From an uncultured Psychrobacter sp. (lineage in GTDB: Bacteria; Pseudomonadota; Gammaproteobacteria; Pseudomonadales; Moraxellaceae), in contig NZ_CANMAH010000004.1 in the NCBI RefSeq assembly GCF_947495825.1, positions 210,950-274,949 of the forward strand: 64,000 nucleotides of DNA. Reading direction: 5' to 3'. Of the stretch, positions 34,836-44,130 are shown in pieces. The position numbers and the translations under genes are program-made. Position 1 is the first letter of the stretch. Each line of letters opens with the position of its first letter. Under the pieces are notes generated by a model. That model was not told the origin of the DNA. It saw only the letters and a list, made by a program, of their open reading frames with translations, and searched no databases.

Positions 34836-35509
34836 GAGCGGCCTCCTGCTGTGCTACTGGTATTTTTATTATGGTTTACTGATTGGTTACCAAGTTGGGA
34901 CTGACTGGGCGGCGGTGACCAAATACCTGTCACTGCTGAGTCTTGCAGCGAACCTGTAGTCGTCTCTTCACTAGAAGAAGCACGCTTATTTGACACTTCG
35001 CTCTCAAGCACTTGTGAGATAGCATCCACGATATTGGGGTAAGCAGAACAGCGACAAATATTGCCACTCATGCGCTCAGCGATCTCTTGGACTAACAACC
35101 CATTCGGGTTTTTGAGATCGGTCGTCACATAGCTTGGCCAGTTTTGTTTCACCTCTTCTATTAAAGCCGTGGCGGAACAAATCTGCCCTGGCGTGCAATA
35201 CCCACACTGAAAGGCATCATGATCTTTAAAGGCTTGTTGCAAGGCTGATAACGACTCAGGCATTCCGATGCCTTCGATCGTGGTGATCTCATCGCCGTCA
35301 TGCATAACCGCAAGGGTCAAGCACGAGTTGATGCGCTCACCATTGATAAGAATGGTACAGGCACCGCATTGACCGTGATCACAGCCTTTTTTGGGTCCGG
35401 TAATTTGTAGATGTTGACGACATAAATCTAGAATTGTCGTGCGGGTGTCGAGATTCTCAAAGCGGTGCTGTTCACCGTTGATCATCAAAGTTATCGTAGA
35501 CATAGACAT
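34832..35509 (-). CDS. paoA: Aldehyde oxidoreductase [2Fe-2S] subunit (PaoA-like)
   Basis: The 225-residue electron-transfer subunit has the plant-ferredoxin-type cluster Cys43, 48, 51 and 63 (KGCDHGQCGACTILING). The second cluster is in QCGYCTPGQIC and NICRCSAYPN. E. coli PaoA begins with a Tat signal that exports the whole complex; here the domain starts at residue 5 with no signal. A disordered Ser/Thr/Asn-rich tail of about 50 residues follows the domain instead. The enzyme may therefore stay in the cytoplasm (inference). Confidence 0.92.
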   Translation of the reverse strand: MSMSTITLMINGEQHRFENLDTRTTILDLCRQHLQITGPKKGCDHGQCGACTILINGERINSCLTLAVMHDGDEITTIEGIGMPESLSALQQAFKDHDAFQCGYCTPGQICSATALIEEVKQNWPSYVTTDLKNPNGLLVQEIAERMSGNICRCSAYPNIVDAISQVLESEVSNKRASSSEETTTGSLQDSAVTGIWSPPPSQSQLGNQSVNHNKNTSSTAGGRS

Positions 35510-35948
35510 GCTGGCTTCTCGCTGGCAGTTGATAAGAATTCGCGGATGAGTTTTTATCCATCCATCTAGTTATTTAGTATTGATTATTTAATATTAAGAC
35601 GTATTGAACATTTAACTTTGACATTACCACAGACTAGTTTTATGCCTTTAATATGCGCTAACGTCATCATTAATATAGAAAAATACAATCAAAACAATCT
35701 ATATATTAATATGCTCAGCAAAACTTACGATATTGTTTTTTTGTAGTAGATAGGCAAAAAGTGTTAACACTAAACAAATACCGCTCTTCTTCACCTGTGC
35801 TTGCGAAATTAAAATATCACTGCTAACAAGATAAATTTCCTATTGTCATCAAACTGTCATGAAAGCTTGGCAAACTACCACGCATCTCACAGGTAGTCGT
35901 TTTTGCTTTTTCCAAATTTGTGTTGTTGTCAAACTTTAGGAGTCCTAC
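35510..35948. other. Divergent promoter region between paoA and pstS
   Basis: The 439 bp hold no gene. It must carry the promoters of the minus-strand pao operon and the plus-strand pst operon. A Pho box is seen at 35843-35860; nothing comparable was recognised on the pao side. Confidence 0.6.
35843..35860 (+). promoter_or_regulatory. Pho box upstream of pstS
   Basis: TTGTCATCAAACTGTCAT consists of two 7-base PhoB half-sites (TTGTCAT and CTGTCAT) separated by four A-rich bases. This is very close to the consensus CTGTCAT-N4-CTGTCAT. It lies 88 bp before the pstS start, so phosphate starvation should induce the operon through PhoB. Confidence 0.88.
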
Positions 35949-37109
35949 ATGCGTTATTCGTTATTGGCAGTCGCCGTTAGTTGCACCTTAGTACTCACCG
36001 CTTGTAATAAATCCACCGATACGACAGAGCTTGCTGCTGATAGTAGTAGCGCCATAACTCATACAGAAACCACCAACAAAACATCATCATCAGCAAGCGA
36101 TTTTAAATCAGCTGAAAACATCGCCATGAACATCACTGGTGCTGGCGCGTCGTTCCCGCAGCCTATCTATGCTAAATGGTCATATGACTACCATGCCGCA
36201 ACGGGCGGTCAGGTCAACTATCAGTCTATCGGCTCCTCAGGCGGCATCAAACAAATCCAAGCAAAAACCGTCGACTTTGGCGCATCTGACGCCCCTATGA
36301 CCCCTGAAGAGCTGGATGCGGCAGGTCTCATTCAGTTTCCAACCGTTATCGGTGGCGTGGTACCGATTGTCAATATCGATGGCGTGGGGCCAGGTGAGCT
36401 AAAGCTGGACGGCGCAACTCTAGCCGATATCTATCTGGGTAAGATTAGCAAATGGAATGACCCTGCCATCACCGCCTTGAACCCAGATTTGACCCTGCCA
36501 GATGCTGCCATTACTACCGTATTTCGCTCAGATGGCTCAGGCACGACCTTTAACTTTACCGATTATCTAGCCAAAGTCTCAAACGACTGGAAAGACAGCG
36601 TGGGTGTTGATAAAACCGTCAAATGGCCTACCTCTGCCACAGGGGCAGGCGGTAAAGGCAACGAAGGCGTATCAAGTTACGTCAATCGTATGAAAAACGC
36701 TATCGGCTACGTCGAGTATGCTTATGCCAAGCAAAACAACATGGCGCATGCGGCTTTGAAAAATGCAGCGGGTAACTTCGTGCAGCCATCTGCTGAGACC
36801 TTTGCCGCGGCAGGTGACATCGATTGGTCACAGCAAGCAGGCTTTTATAAAGTCATTACCAACTCTGAGACTGAGCAGGCGTGGCCCATCGCTGCTGCCA
36901 CCTTTATCTTGGTTCACAAGCAGCCAGAAAACCCGCAGCAAGTGGCTGGCGTGTTGAACTTCTTTGATTGGGCGTATGCCCAAGGTGATGATAGTGCCAT
37001 GGCGCTTGATTATGTGCCTTTCTCTGATACCGCAGTGGCACTGTTTAAAGACAAGTGGAATGAAGTCAAAGGCCATGATGGTCAACCTGTCTACACCCCA
37101 GCTCAGTAG
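35949..37109 (+). CDS. pstS: Phosphate-binding lipoprotein PstS
   Basis: The 386-residue periplasmic protein has a lipoprotein signal with Cys19 in LTAC, followed by a Ser/Thr-rich linker. The mature part starts ITGAGASFPQPIYAKW. YQSIGSSGGIKQI, DFGASDAPM and FRSDGSGTTFNF form the phosphate site. AGGAG precedes the ATG. It is first in pstS-pstC-pstA-pstB-phoU and is followed by a hairpin that probably keeps its expression higher than that of the other genes. Confidence 0.95.
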   Translation: MRYSLLAVAVSCTLVLTACNKSTDTTELAADSSSAITHTETTNKTSSSASDFKSAENIAMNITGAGASFPQPIYAKWSYDYHAATGGQVNYQSIGSSGGIKQIQAKTVDFGASDAPMTPEELDAAGLIQFPTVIGGVVPIVNIDGVGPGELKLDGATLADIYLGKISKWNDPAITALNPDLTLPDAAITTVFRSDGSGTTFNFTDYLAKVSNDWKDSVGVDKTVKWPTSATGAGGKGNEGVSSYVNRMKNAIGYVEYAYAKQNNMAHAALKNAAGNFVQPSAETFAAAGDIDWSQQAGFYKVITNSETEQAWPIAAATFILVHKQPENPQQVAGVLNFFDWAYAQGDDSAMALDYVPFSDTAVALFKDKWNEVKGHDGQPVYTPAQ

Positions 37110-37143
37110 TTTGTCTATATATGTATAGCAGCACTTGTGAGCC

Positions 37144-37181
37144 CCTTTGAGACACCTATTCTCCGGTGGTTGTCTCAAAGG
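37144..37181 (+). terminator. Hairpin/attenuator after pstS
   Basis: CCTTTGAGACA pairs perfectly with TGTCTCAAAGG around a 16-base loop, followed by TTTTATC. It lies 35 bp after pstS and within the operon, so partial termination or mRNA stabilisation is likely. Confidence 0.75.
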
Positions 37182-37217
37182 TTTTATCACAACAAATTTA
37201 AAAGTAGAGCCGTTAAC

Positions 37218-37334
37218 GATAGTCAATAATAAATAAAGTGGATATCTATCCTTATAGTGCAAGACTGGTATCAATTTTTCTTGCTTGCTGTGCCTGCGCA
37301 GACAGAGGCTGCAAAAAATTTATTCCAGTCTTGC
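37218..37334. repeat. MITE-like hairpin repeat, copy D
   Basis: The left end GATAGTCAATAATA resembles that of the other copies. 37259-37334 is a long palindrome, with GCAAGACTGG perfectly paired to CCAGTCTTGC and the arms continuing inwards. The loop TGTGCCTGCGCAGACAGAGG matches copy C. It is placed between pstS and pstC. Confidence 0.65.
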
Positions 37335-37399
37335 GGTATCTCTTTCATATTGACTTAATTGCATCGTTAATAGCACCCTTTATTAAGATTTAGTTTGCT

Positions 37400-38416
37400 G
37401 TGATAAGACCTGATGAGTCTTTTAAAGATTTTGATTTAACATTATTTAATGCTGAGACACTTATGAATGATTTAAGGTCGCAACTGGCAAAACAAAAACG
37501 TTACGATGCACTATTTGTCAATGCCACCAAGGCGTTTGCCATCCTCGTGCTGCTATCATTGGGCGGTATTTTGCTCTCTTTGATCATTGGCGCTTGGCCG
37601 AGTATTCAAGCATTTGGTCTGGGGTTTTATACCAGTAATAACTGGGATACGGTCGCCAATGAGTATGGTGCGCTGGCGCCTATTTATGGCACGCTGGTGA
37701 CTTCGTTTATCGCCATTTTAATCGCTGTACCCGTCAGCTTTGGCATTGCGATATTTTTGACTGAGATGTGTCCAAACTTTTTAAAAAAGCCCCTTGGCAT
37801 CGCCATTGAGCTGCTGGCAGGTATCCCCTCTATCATTTACGGTATGTGGGGGTTGTTTGTATTTGCGCCCTTCTTTGGCGATCACATTCAACCGTGGTTT
37901 ATCGAGCATATCGGCCCATTACCTATCATCGGTAAGCTGTTTACCGGTGCGCCAATGGGACTGGGCATGTTTACCGCCTCTCTTGTCCTGGCTATCATGA
38001 TCATTCCTTTTATCGCCGCTACCATGCGTGATGTTTTCTCTGTGGTGCCAGACCTGCTCAAAGAATCAGCCTATGGCATGGGTGCGACCACTTGGGAAGT
38101 GATGTTTAAGATTATCTTGCCGTATACCAAAGCTGGTGTGGTCGGTGGGGTTATCTTGGGGCTGGGTCGGGCGCTGGGCGAGACCATGGCCGTGACCTTC
38201 CTTATTGGTAACGCCTTTAATATCAGTCCAAGTCTATTTACCTCTGGCGTCACCATTACCTCAGCGCTGGCCAATGAGTTTGCCGAAGCCTCCAGTGAGC
38301 TGCATCTGGCCTCGCTGCTGCACCTTGGCCTCATACTGTTTATCATCACCTTTATTGTGCTGTCGCTGGCTAAGCTCATGCTGATGCGTATGGATCAAAA
38401 AGCAGGCAACCGCTAA
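37400..38416 (+). CDS. pstC: Phosphate ABC transporter permease PstC
   Basis: The inner-membrane permease has six predicted membrane segments after residue 50. The typical loops are [21 protein letters not shown] and the EAA loop [30 protein letters not shown]. The start is uncertain: GTG at 37400 gives 338 residues, and ATG at 37463 ([10 protein letters not shown]) gives 317. Neither has a strong ribosome-binding site. It pairs with PstA to form the phosphate channel. Confidence 0.9.
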   Translation: MIRPDESFKDFDLTLFNAETLMNDLRSQLAKQKRYDALFVNATKAFAILVLLSLGGILLSLIIGAWPSIQAFGLGFYTSNNWDTVANEYGALAPIYGTLVTSFIAILIAVPVSFGIAIFLTEMCPNFLKKPLGIAIELLAGIPSIIYGMWGLFVFAPFFGDHIQPWFIEHIGPLPIIGKLFTGAPMGLGMFTASLVLAIMIIPFIAATMRDVFSVVPDLLKESAYGMGATTWEVMFKIILPYTKAGVVGGVILGLGRALGETMAVTFLIGNAFNISPSLFTSGVTITSALANEFAEASSELHLASLLHLGLILFIITFIVLSLAKLMLMRMDQKAGNR

Positions 38417-38471
38417 CACATAACGACATACAGACAATAGTGATGTACAGGCTGATAAAAAATCTTGAAAA

Positions 38472-39389
38472 ATGGAAATGAGTTTTATGCCTACTAATGC
38501 GATGCACTCAGCGTTACCTGCGCAGACTGGCTTTGATAGCCGCTACGACAAGCGTCTTTATAACAAACGGCGCTGGGCCAATAAGCTGGGCTTGGGTTTT
38601 GCCATGTCGGCGATGGTATTTGGCTTGATTTGGCTGTTTTGGATATTGGTGACGCTGTTTGTCGAAGGCTTTCAGGGCATGATACAGATGCCTATCTTTA
38701 CCGCCGATACGCCGCCACCGATGAGCGCAGGCGGCCTACGTAACGCCATTGTCGGCTCGGTGATGTTGGCGTTTTCGGGATTATTTATCGGTGCGCCCAT
38801 TGGCCTGATGACAGGGATTTATTTGTCTGAATTTGCGCAAGGCAGCCTGCTTGGCAAAGTGACGCGCTTTTTAAATGACATTTTGCTCTCTGCCCCCTCG
38901 ATTGTCATTGGTCTGTTTATTTATGCCTTGATGGTAAAAGGTCAAAGCTTCTCTGGGTGGGCGGGCGCATTGGCATTGGCGCTGATTGTGGTGCCTGTGG
39001 TGGTACGAACGACTGAAAACATGCTCAATCTGGTGCCCAATAGCATTCGTGAAGCGGCCTACGCACTGGGTACACCGAAGTGGAAGATGGTCACGCAAGT
39101 GACGATTAAAGCGGCTCGAGCGGGGCTGACCACTGGTGTGCTGTTGGCCTTTGCCAGAATTACCGGTGAGACGGCGCCATTGCTATTTACGGCATTGAAC
39201 AATCAATATTTTAGTACCGATATGAGTCAGCCGATTGCCAACTTGCCGAACACCATTTATCAGTTTGCCATGAGTCCTTATGACAATTGGCATGCACTTG
39301 CATGGGCCGCTGCACTGCTGATTACCGCTTCGGTATTGGTACTAAATATTTTGGCAAGATTTATCGGTGGTCGCAGCTCCAGTAAATAG
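38472..39389 (+). CDS. pstA: Phosphate ABC transporter permease PstA
   Basis: The 305-residue permease contains GIYLSEFAQGSLLGKVTRF, SAPSIVIGLFIY and the EAA loop REAAYALGTPKWKMVTQVTIKAARAGLTTGVLLAFARITGETAP, all PstA signatures. Three in-frame ATGs occur within the first 16 bases of coding sequence (38472, 38478, 38487); the last is best spaced from GGAAATGAG. It lies 55 bp after pstC. Confidence 0.92.
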   Translation: MEMSFMPTNAMHSALPAQTGFDSRYDKRLYNKRRWANKLGLGFAMSAMVFGLIWLFWILVTLFVEGFQGMIQMPIFTADTPPPMSAGGLRNAIVGSVMLAFSGLFIGAPIGLMTGIYLSEFAQGSLLGKVTRFLNDILLSAPSIVIGLFIYALMVKGQSFSGWAGALALALIVVPVVVRTTENMLNLVPNSIREAAYALGTPKWKMVTQVTIKAARAGLTTGVLLAFARITGETAPLLFTALNNQYFSTDMSQPIANLPNTIYQFAMSPYDNWHALAWAAALLITASVLVLNILARFIGGRSSSK

Positions 39390-39477
39390 CAGCCAGAGTC
39401 GATAAGGCCTGCCACCAAATCACTTTATATACCCATTTACCTAAATTTATATTCATCAAGCTAGGTTGGATAACATT

Positions 39478-40398
39478 ATGAATGACGTCATCAGCAAAAC
39501 GCGTAGCACAGCAGATAGCAGTAACTTTGATACGACCACAGCCAGCTTACTACATAGATCGATGGCGACGACCACGCAACTGTCGCAGCCAAATGCAGCA
39601 AACTTAAATAAGCAAACCCTGCATGATATCCCCAAAGACATGCCAGCAGCGAAGATGCAGATTCGTGATTTAAGCTTTTATTACGGAGAGTTTCAGGCGC
39701 TAAAAAATATCAATATCGACATTCCTGATAAAAAAGTCACCGCCTTTATCGGCCCGTCAGGTTGCGGCAAGTCGACCCTGCTCCGTACCTTTAACCGTAT
39801 GTATGACCTATATCCTGGCATGCGTGCAGAAGGCAGTATCAACCTCGATGGCAAAAACATCTTGGGCAAAGACATCGATGTCAACCTGCTACGTGCGCAG
39901 GTCGGTATGGTGTTTCAAAAGCCGACGCCGTTCCCAATGTCCATCTATGACAATGTCGCCTTTGGTGTGCGTCTTTATGAAAGGCTAAGCAAAGCTGAGC
40001 TGGACCATCGGGTGGAATGGGCGCTAAAAAAATCGGCACTATGGCCGGAGGTAAAAGACAAGCTCAAAGCCTCAGGCTTGTCGTTATCAGGCGGCCAGCA
40101 GCAGCGTCTGTGTATCGCTCGTAGTGTCGCTACCAAACCTGAAGTACTCCTGCTTGATGAGCCAACTTCGGCGCTTGACCCACTCTCGACAGGCGCCATT
40201 GAGGATTTGATTGAAGATTTAAAACAAGACTACACCATCGCCATCGTCACTCATAATATGCAGCAGGCGGCGCGCGTCTCAGACTATACGGTCTATATGT
40301 ATCTGGGCGATATGGTTGAGATGGGCGAGACGAATCAAGTATTTACCACACCGGCGCAAAAAGCCACGGAAGATTATATTACGGGTCGTTATGGCTAA
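39478..40398 (+). CDS. pstB: Phosphate ABC transporter ATPase PstB
   Basis: The 306-residue ATPase has Walker [10 protein letters not shown], signature LSGGQQQR and Walker [13 protein letters not shown]. It matches PstB through [29 protein letters not shown] and ITGRYG at the C-terminus. About 50 extra Ser/Thr-rich residues precede the ABC domain. I start at ATGAATGAC; an upstream TTG would add four residues. Confidence 0.95.
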   Translation: MNDVISKTRSTADSSNFDTTTASLLHRSMATTTQLSQPNAANLNKQTLHDIPKDMPAAKMQIRDLSFYYGEFQALKNINIDIPDKKVTAFIGPSGCGKSTLLRTFNRMYDLYPGMRAEGSINLDGKNILGKDIDVNLLRAQVGMVFQKPTPFPMSIYDNVAFGVRLYERLSKAELDHRVEWALKKSALWPEVKDKLKASGLSLSGGQQQRLCIARSVATKPEVLLLDEPTSALDPLSTGAIEDLIEDLKQDYTIAIVTHNMQQAARVSDYTVYMYLGDMVEMGETNQVFTTPAQKATEDYITGRYG

Positions 40399-40496
40399 CG
40401 CTGTGCAAATAAAAACTATCGTTAATTTTTAATAACAACAATACAGCTATGCCAGCAGCACGCCATTAATATACAGATATTTAGGGAATACCTCTT

Positions 40497-41270
40497 ATGC
40501 AAAGTGACAAGCACATCTCCAAAAGTTTTGATCAAGATTTGGATGAAGCCATTCGTCTGTTTTTGGTGATGGGCGACCATGCAGCCAGCCAAGTTGCCAA
40601 AGCCATTCACGCCCTTATCGATAAAAATGATACACTGGCGCAAGAAGTCATCGAGATGGATTTTGATATCAATCGGCAGGAGGTCGAGCTCGATGAGCAT
40701 ATCTTGTTATTGGTCGCCAAACGCCAGCCAGCGGCCAGTGATTTACGTTTGGTGATGTCCATCAGTAAAGGCGTGGTGGATTTGGAGCGCATCGGTGATG
40801 AAGCGGTCAAAATTGCCAAAATGGCCAATAAGCTCGCCGCCCAAGGCAAATCAGCGTATGGCTATGCCGAAGTGCAGCACCTGAGCAATCAAGTACGTCT
40901 GATGCTGCACAATGCGCTAGAGGCTTTTAGTCAGTCCAATGCTGAGCAGGCGTTTGAGGTGATGCGCAATGATGATGTGGTCAATGAAGAGTATCAGTCA
41001 GCGATTCGTGCCTTGATGACTTATATCATGGAGGACGCGCGCCACGTCTCCAAGGTTATCAATATCGTGTGGGTATTGCGTGCGCTTGAGCGGATTGGCG
41101 ATCATGCACAAAATATCGCTGAGCTGGTCATCAACTATATCAGTGGCCAAGATGTACGCCACTCAGACTATGCACTGGTCAAAAAAGCGGTGCAAGAAGC
41201 CAATGATCGAATGGCGGCGCGTCAAACTGATAACGTGGCAGCGGCAGATATTAATGCACCCAATCATTGA
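40497..41270 (+). CDS. phoU: Phosphate signalling protein PhoU
   Basis: The 257-residue all-helical protein has two PhoU repeats. SKGVVDLERIGDEAVKIAKMA in the first and LRALERIGDHAQNIAELVIN in the second carry the conserved E/DxxxD-type metal-binding motifs. PhoU links the Pst transporter to the PhoR/PhoB sensor pair and prevents excess phosphate uptake. No phoBR genes are in the window. It is the last gene of the pst operon. Confidence 0.95.
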   Translation: MQSDKHISKSFDQDLDEAIRLFLVMGDHAASQVAKAIHALIDKNDTLAQEVIEMDFDINRQEVELDEHILLLVAKRQPAASDLRLVMSISKGVVDLERIGDEAVKIAKMANKLAAQGKSAYGYAEVQHLSNQVRLMLHNALEAFSQSNAEQAFEVMRNDDVVNEEYQSAIRALMTYIMEDARHVSKVINIVWVLRALERIGDHAQNIAELVINYISGQDVRHSDYALVKKAVQEANDRMAARQTDNVAAADINAPNH

Positions 41271-41372
41271 TGCGCTAAATAATAATAGCGACTGATAAAA
41301 TAGCCGCCACATATTGTAAGATACGCCTCGCATTGCTACTCTTATCAGCTACTAGCACTATCGAGGAATATC

Positions 41373-41750
41373 ATGAAAAAATTACTGGTTGTAACCCCTA
41401 CTATTTTATTATTAGCAGCATGTGCGACTAATGCACCAATAAACAACGCTCATAGTGGACATAAACCTCAAATACAAAAATCTTATGCTTTTAGCTGTGA
41501 AGATAATAGTAAAGTGACTGCTATTTATTCAGCGAATGGTAAAGTGGCTAATTTAAGCTTGACGCTGCCCAAACTTGGTACAAAAAATCAAAGAGTAAGT
41601 CTTAAACGAGCAGTATCGGGCTCTGGTGCGCGCTACATTAAAGAATCAAGCTCTAAAGCCAGCTATGAGTGGCATACCAAAGCCAATCGCGGCGTTCTGA
41701 GTATCCGCTCAGTAAACGATCGTAAATACAGCATTACTTGCCAACTATAA
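41373..41750 (+). CDS. MliC-family lysozyme inhibitor lipoprotein
   Basis: The 125-residue protein has a lipoprotein signal with Cys17 in LAAC. The mature part YAFSCEDNSKVTAIYSANGKVANLSL, then KRAVSGSGARYIKESS and YEWHTKANRGVLSI, matches the MliC/PliC family. These lipoproteins block C-type lysozyme by inserting a conserved loop into its active site. Two cysteines (in FSCED and ITCQL) likely form a disulfide. It stands alone, followed by a strong terminator. Confidence 0.87.
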   Translation: MKKLLVVTPTILLLAACATNAPINNAHSGHKPQIQKSYAFSCEDNSKVTAIYSANGKVANLSLTLPKLGTKNQRVSLKRAVSGSGARYIKESSSKASYEWHTKANRGVLSIRSVNDRKYSITCQL

Positions 41751-41851
41751 AAGCCGCACTGTCTCTTTTTAAACAGTTCCTTTTTTAAATAGCACCCCTT
41801 TTAATTAACGTTTTTTCTAAATAAACCCTCTTCCTATTGTTAGGAAGATTT

Positions 41852-41890
41852 AAAAAAAGTGCCAGTTGTTAAAATGACTGGCACTTTTTT
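41852..41890. terminator. Terminator between mliC-like and RidA genes
   Basis: AAAAAAAGTGCCAGT pairs with ACTGGCACTTTTTT around a short loop. The A and T flanks on both sides of this convergent gene pair allow use in both directions. Confidence 0.88.
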
Positions 41891-41939
41891 ATTAAGAAAT
41901 CTAACGTCTACTAAATAATAATGGTAATACTCGCTACCA

Positions 41940-43217
41940 TTATGACGCTGGTGGCGTACCCTCAGCGTTGGATACAACAGTATCAATCTGTATCAATGCG
42001 TCCATCGGAATAGCAGCGACGCCAATCACCGTCCTAGCTGGCAAGTCGTTGTCAAAAAAGGTTTTGTATACCTCATTAACCGTATCGATATCCTTGATAT
42101 TGTTAAGCTGAATGGTCATTTTTACCACATCATCCATCACATGATCGGTACTTTCTACAATAGCTTTAATATTTTCTAAGCATTGCTTGGTCTGCGCCTT
42201 TATATCACCGTCGATTAGTTTGCCGGTTTCAGGATTGATAGGTAATTGACCTGAGAGATGGTTGTAATGGGAGAATGCTACTGTTTGCGTTGATAGCGGG
42301 CTCTTTGGTGCTTTATCAGTGTTGTTCGCTTTAATGGTGATACCATGTTTATCTTCCGTGGCTTGGGGCGGTGTGCCGTCTCCATGAGACACGATTGCAT
42401 CAACCTGCACCAAGGCATCTAGCTGCAAGTCTGACGCTATAACTATCGTCAAGGCAGGTAAATAGGCAGGATCGCCAGTACTGGTTGTCTCTGGAAAAAA
42501 TGTTTTATAAACGTCATTCACCGCGTCTACATCGGCCACGTCTTTTAAAAATATGTTTACTTTGACAATTTCTTGAAGAGGAACATCAATACTATCTAAA
42601 ATCGCTTCGATGTTTTTTAGGCATTGCTGCGTTTGCGCTTTTATTCCACCAGTGACCAGTTTCCCTGTGGTGGTATCTACAGGCAGTTGCGCTGAGATAT
42701 TGTTGTAATGTGAAAAAGCGATGGTATGCGGAGATACAGAATCTTTTGGAACATTTTCATTGTTTCTTGGTACTTTTACCAGCTCAACTGGCGCTTGCGG
42801 ATACGTGCCTTCTCCATTTGATATGACAGCATCCATTTGTACTAAGGCATTATTTATCGGCAATTCTGCGACTGCTATGACTGTCCGTGTCGGCAGATAA
42901 CCTTGGAAAAATGCAGGATAAATCGTATCTATGTCTTTAATATCGGCGATATTTTTTAAAAATATATTAATTTTAATCACATCATTCATATCATGATCGA
43001 TGCTTTCTACAATGGTTTTGATGTTTTTTAGGCATTGTGCGGCCTGTACTTTTATATCATTTGCGACCAAAGCGCCAGTAGTAATATTCACAGGCAGTTG
43101 TGCTGAGATATAGTTGTAATGCGAAAACGCAACGGTTTGGGTAGAGAGTGAGTTTTGCGGGGCAATGTCCGTGTTTCTTGATACTTTTATGATAGTGTCA
43201 TTAGTAGTGTCGTTCAT
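41940..43217 (-). CDS. Triple RidA-domain fusion protein
   Basis: The 425-residue protein consists of three consecutive RidA/YjgF domains, about residues 10-135, 147-281 and 292-422. Each contains TxAFSHYNxxSxQLPxxxxTGxL, QCLxNIxAI and a C-terminal DAxxSxxEGT-type segment. RidA is normally one 130-residue domain that trimerises and hydrolyses reactive enamines and imines, with an arginine in PARS at the active site. Domains 1 and 3 keep it (Arg111 in PTRT, Arg395 in PART). Domain 2 has leucine (Leu256 in PALT). No signal peptide is present. It may be a one-chain pseudo-trimer with two active and one altered site (inference). Confidence 0.9.
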   Translation of the reverse strand: MNDTTNDTIIKVSRNTDIAPQNSLSTQTVAFSHYNYISAQLPVNITTGALVANDIKVQAAQCLKNIKTIVESIDHDMNDVIKINIFLKNIADIKDIDTIYPAFFQGYLPTRTVIAVAELPINNALVQMDAVISNGEGTYPQAPVELVKVPRNNENVPKDSVSPHTIAFSHYNNISAQLPVDTTTGKLVTGGIKAQTQQCLKNIEAILDSIDVPLQEIVKVNIFLKDVADVDAVNDVYKTFFPETTSTGDPAYLPALTIVIASDLQLDALVQVDAIVSHGDGTPPQATEDKHGITIKANNTDKAPKSPLSTQTVAFSHYNHLSGQLPINPETGKLIDGDIKAQTKQCLENIKAIVESTDHVMDDVVKMTIQLNNIKDIDTVNEVYKTFFDNDLPARTVIGVAAIPMDALIQIDTVVSNAEGTPPAS

Positions 43218-43325
43218 ATCGGTATTCCCTATTTGATATGTGTTTTTATATGAATCTCAGTTTAATAAAGCAGTAACGCGTACCACTAAAAGCTAGCAGT
43301 GGCGTAAAATCAGATACTTAAACTC

Positions 43326-43356
43326 AAAAAGCCGCAAGAAATCTGTGCGGCTTTTT
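43326..43356 (-). terminator. Terminator of the urease operon
   Basis: AAAAAGCCGCA pairs with TGCGGCTTTTT around a 9-base loop, about 50 bp after the hupE stop on the minus strand and before the RidA fusion gene. It would end the ure-hupE transcript. Confidence 0.88.
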
Positions 43357-43406
43357 AGATTTATGAGAGTTGGGTTACAGTACTAGTAGAGATTAGCTAG
43401 TCGGGA

Positions 43407-44006
43407 TTAGCCAGCAGCCAATACTCCACCAATGACAGCAACCACGCCGCCTAATGCACGAGTAATACGGTTATCAGCTTTGAGCATCATGTTACCTAGA
43501 CCGCGACCCAAAAAGGTAATCGCTAAAGTTGCGACCACAAAGCCTGCCATATAAAGTAGCAAGCTTGAGCCTTGGGTCATCTCAGTGCCGTGAGCGTAAC
43601 CATGAGCGACCATAAACAGCGCAACCAAAGTGCCACCTACAGCAGTCGGCAGTTTTGCAAGCGTCGCGATTAGCACGCCAACTAGCAGTACTGACATAGC
43701 AATACCTGTCTCTATCCCAGCCAAGCTGACACCCGCCCAAGCGAGGCCTGCACCCGCTATCATGCCACCTACGACAAACAAAGGCGTGCCGCGTTTCATC
43801 GTGGTGTTTTGACGGATACTCCAAAAACCAATCGCACCCATGGATAATAAATGGTCCAGACCCATCAATGGATGTAATAAGCCGCTAAGAAAGCCGCTGC
43901 TTACATGTTCGCCATGACCAGGATGGGCAATAGCTAAAGTCGCTGTCAGCATCAGCCCAATGGTCATTAATAGTTTCACCGCTGGCAACTTGGTCATTTT
44001 ATTCAT
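43407..44006 (-). CDS. hupE: HupE/UreJ-family nickel permease-like protein
   Basis: The 199-residue protein has a signal-like N-terminus followed by the His-rich HPGHGEH at the mature start. Further motifs are HPLMGLDHLLSMGAIG and a GYAHGTE motif within about six membrane segments. These are HupE/UreJ hallmarks; the family imports nickel for hydrogenases or ureases. Its place at the end of the urease operon supports nickel supply to urease. Confidence 0.9.
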   Translation of the reverse strand: MNKMTKLPAVKLLMTIGLMLTATLAIAHPGHGEHVSSGFLSGLLHPLMGLDHLLSMGAIGFWSIRQNTTMKRGTPLFVVGGMIAGAGLAWAGVSLAGIETGIAMSVLLVGVLIATLAKLPTAVGGTLVALFMVAHGYAHGTEMTQGSSLLLYMAGFVVATLAITFLGRGLGNMMLKADNRITRALGGVVAVIGGVLAAG

Positions 44007-44130
44007 GGTAATCTCCCTCTTTTTCTGTTTATTATTCGCTTATCTATAACTGCTTTTTCTTTTCATGTTTGTACAGTGGTTATAGCTATGTTTAAGTACT
44101 AACAATTTAGCAGCGGCGCTTTATGATTGA

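Noticed and set aside
36828..37274. 148-codon minus-strand frame over the end of pstS
   Set aside because: It overlaps the well-recognised PstS coding region and the hairpin and repeat after it, with no family resemblance.
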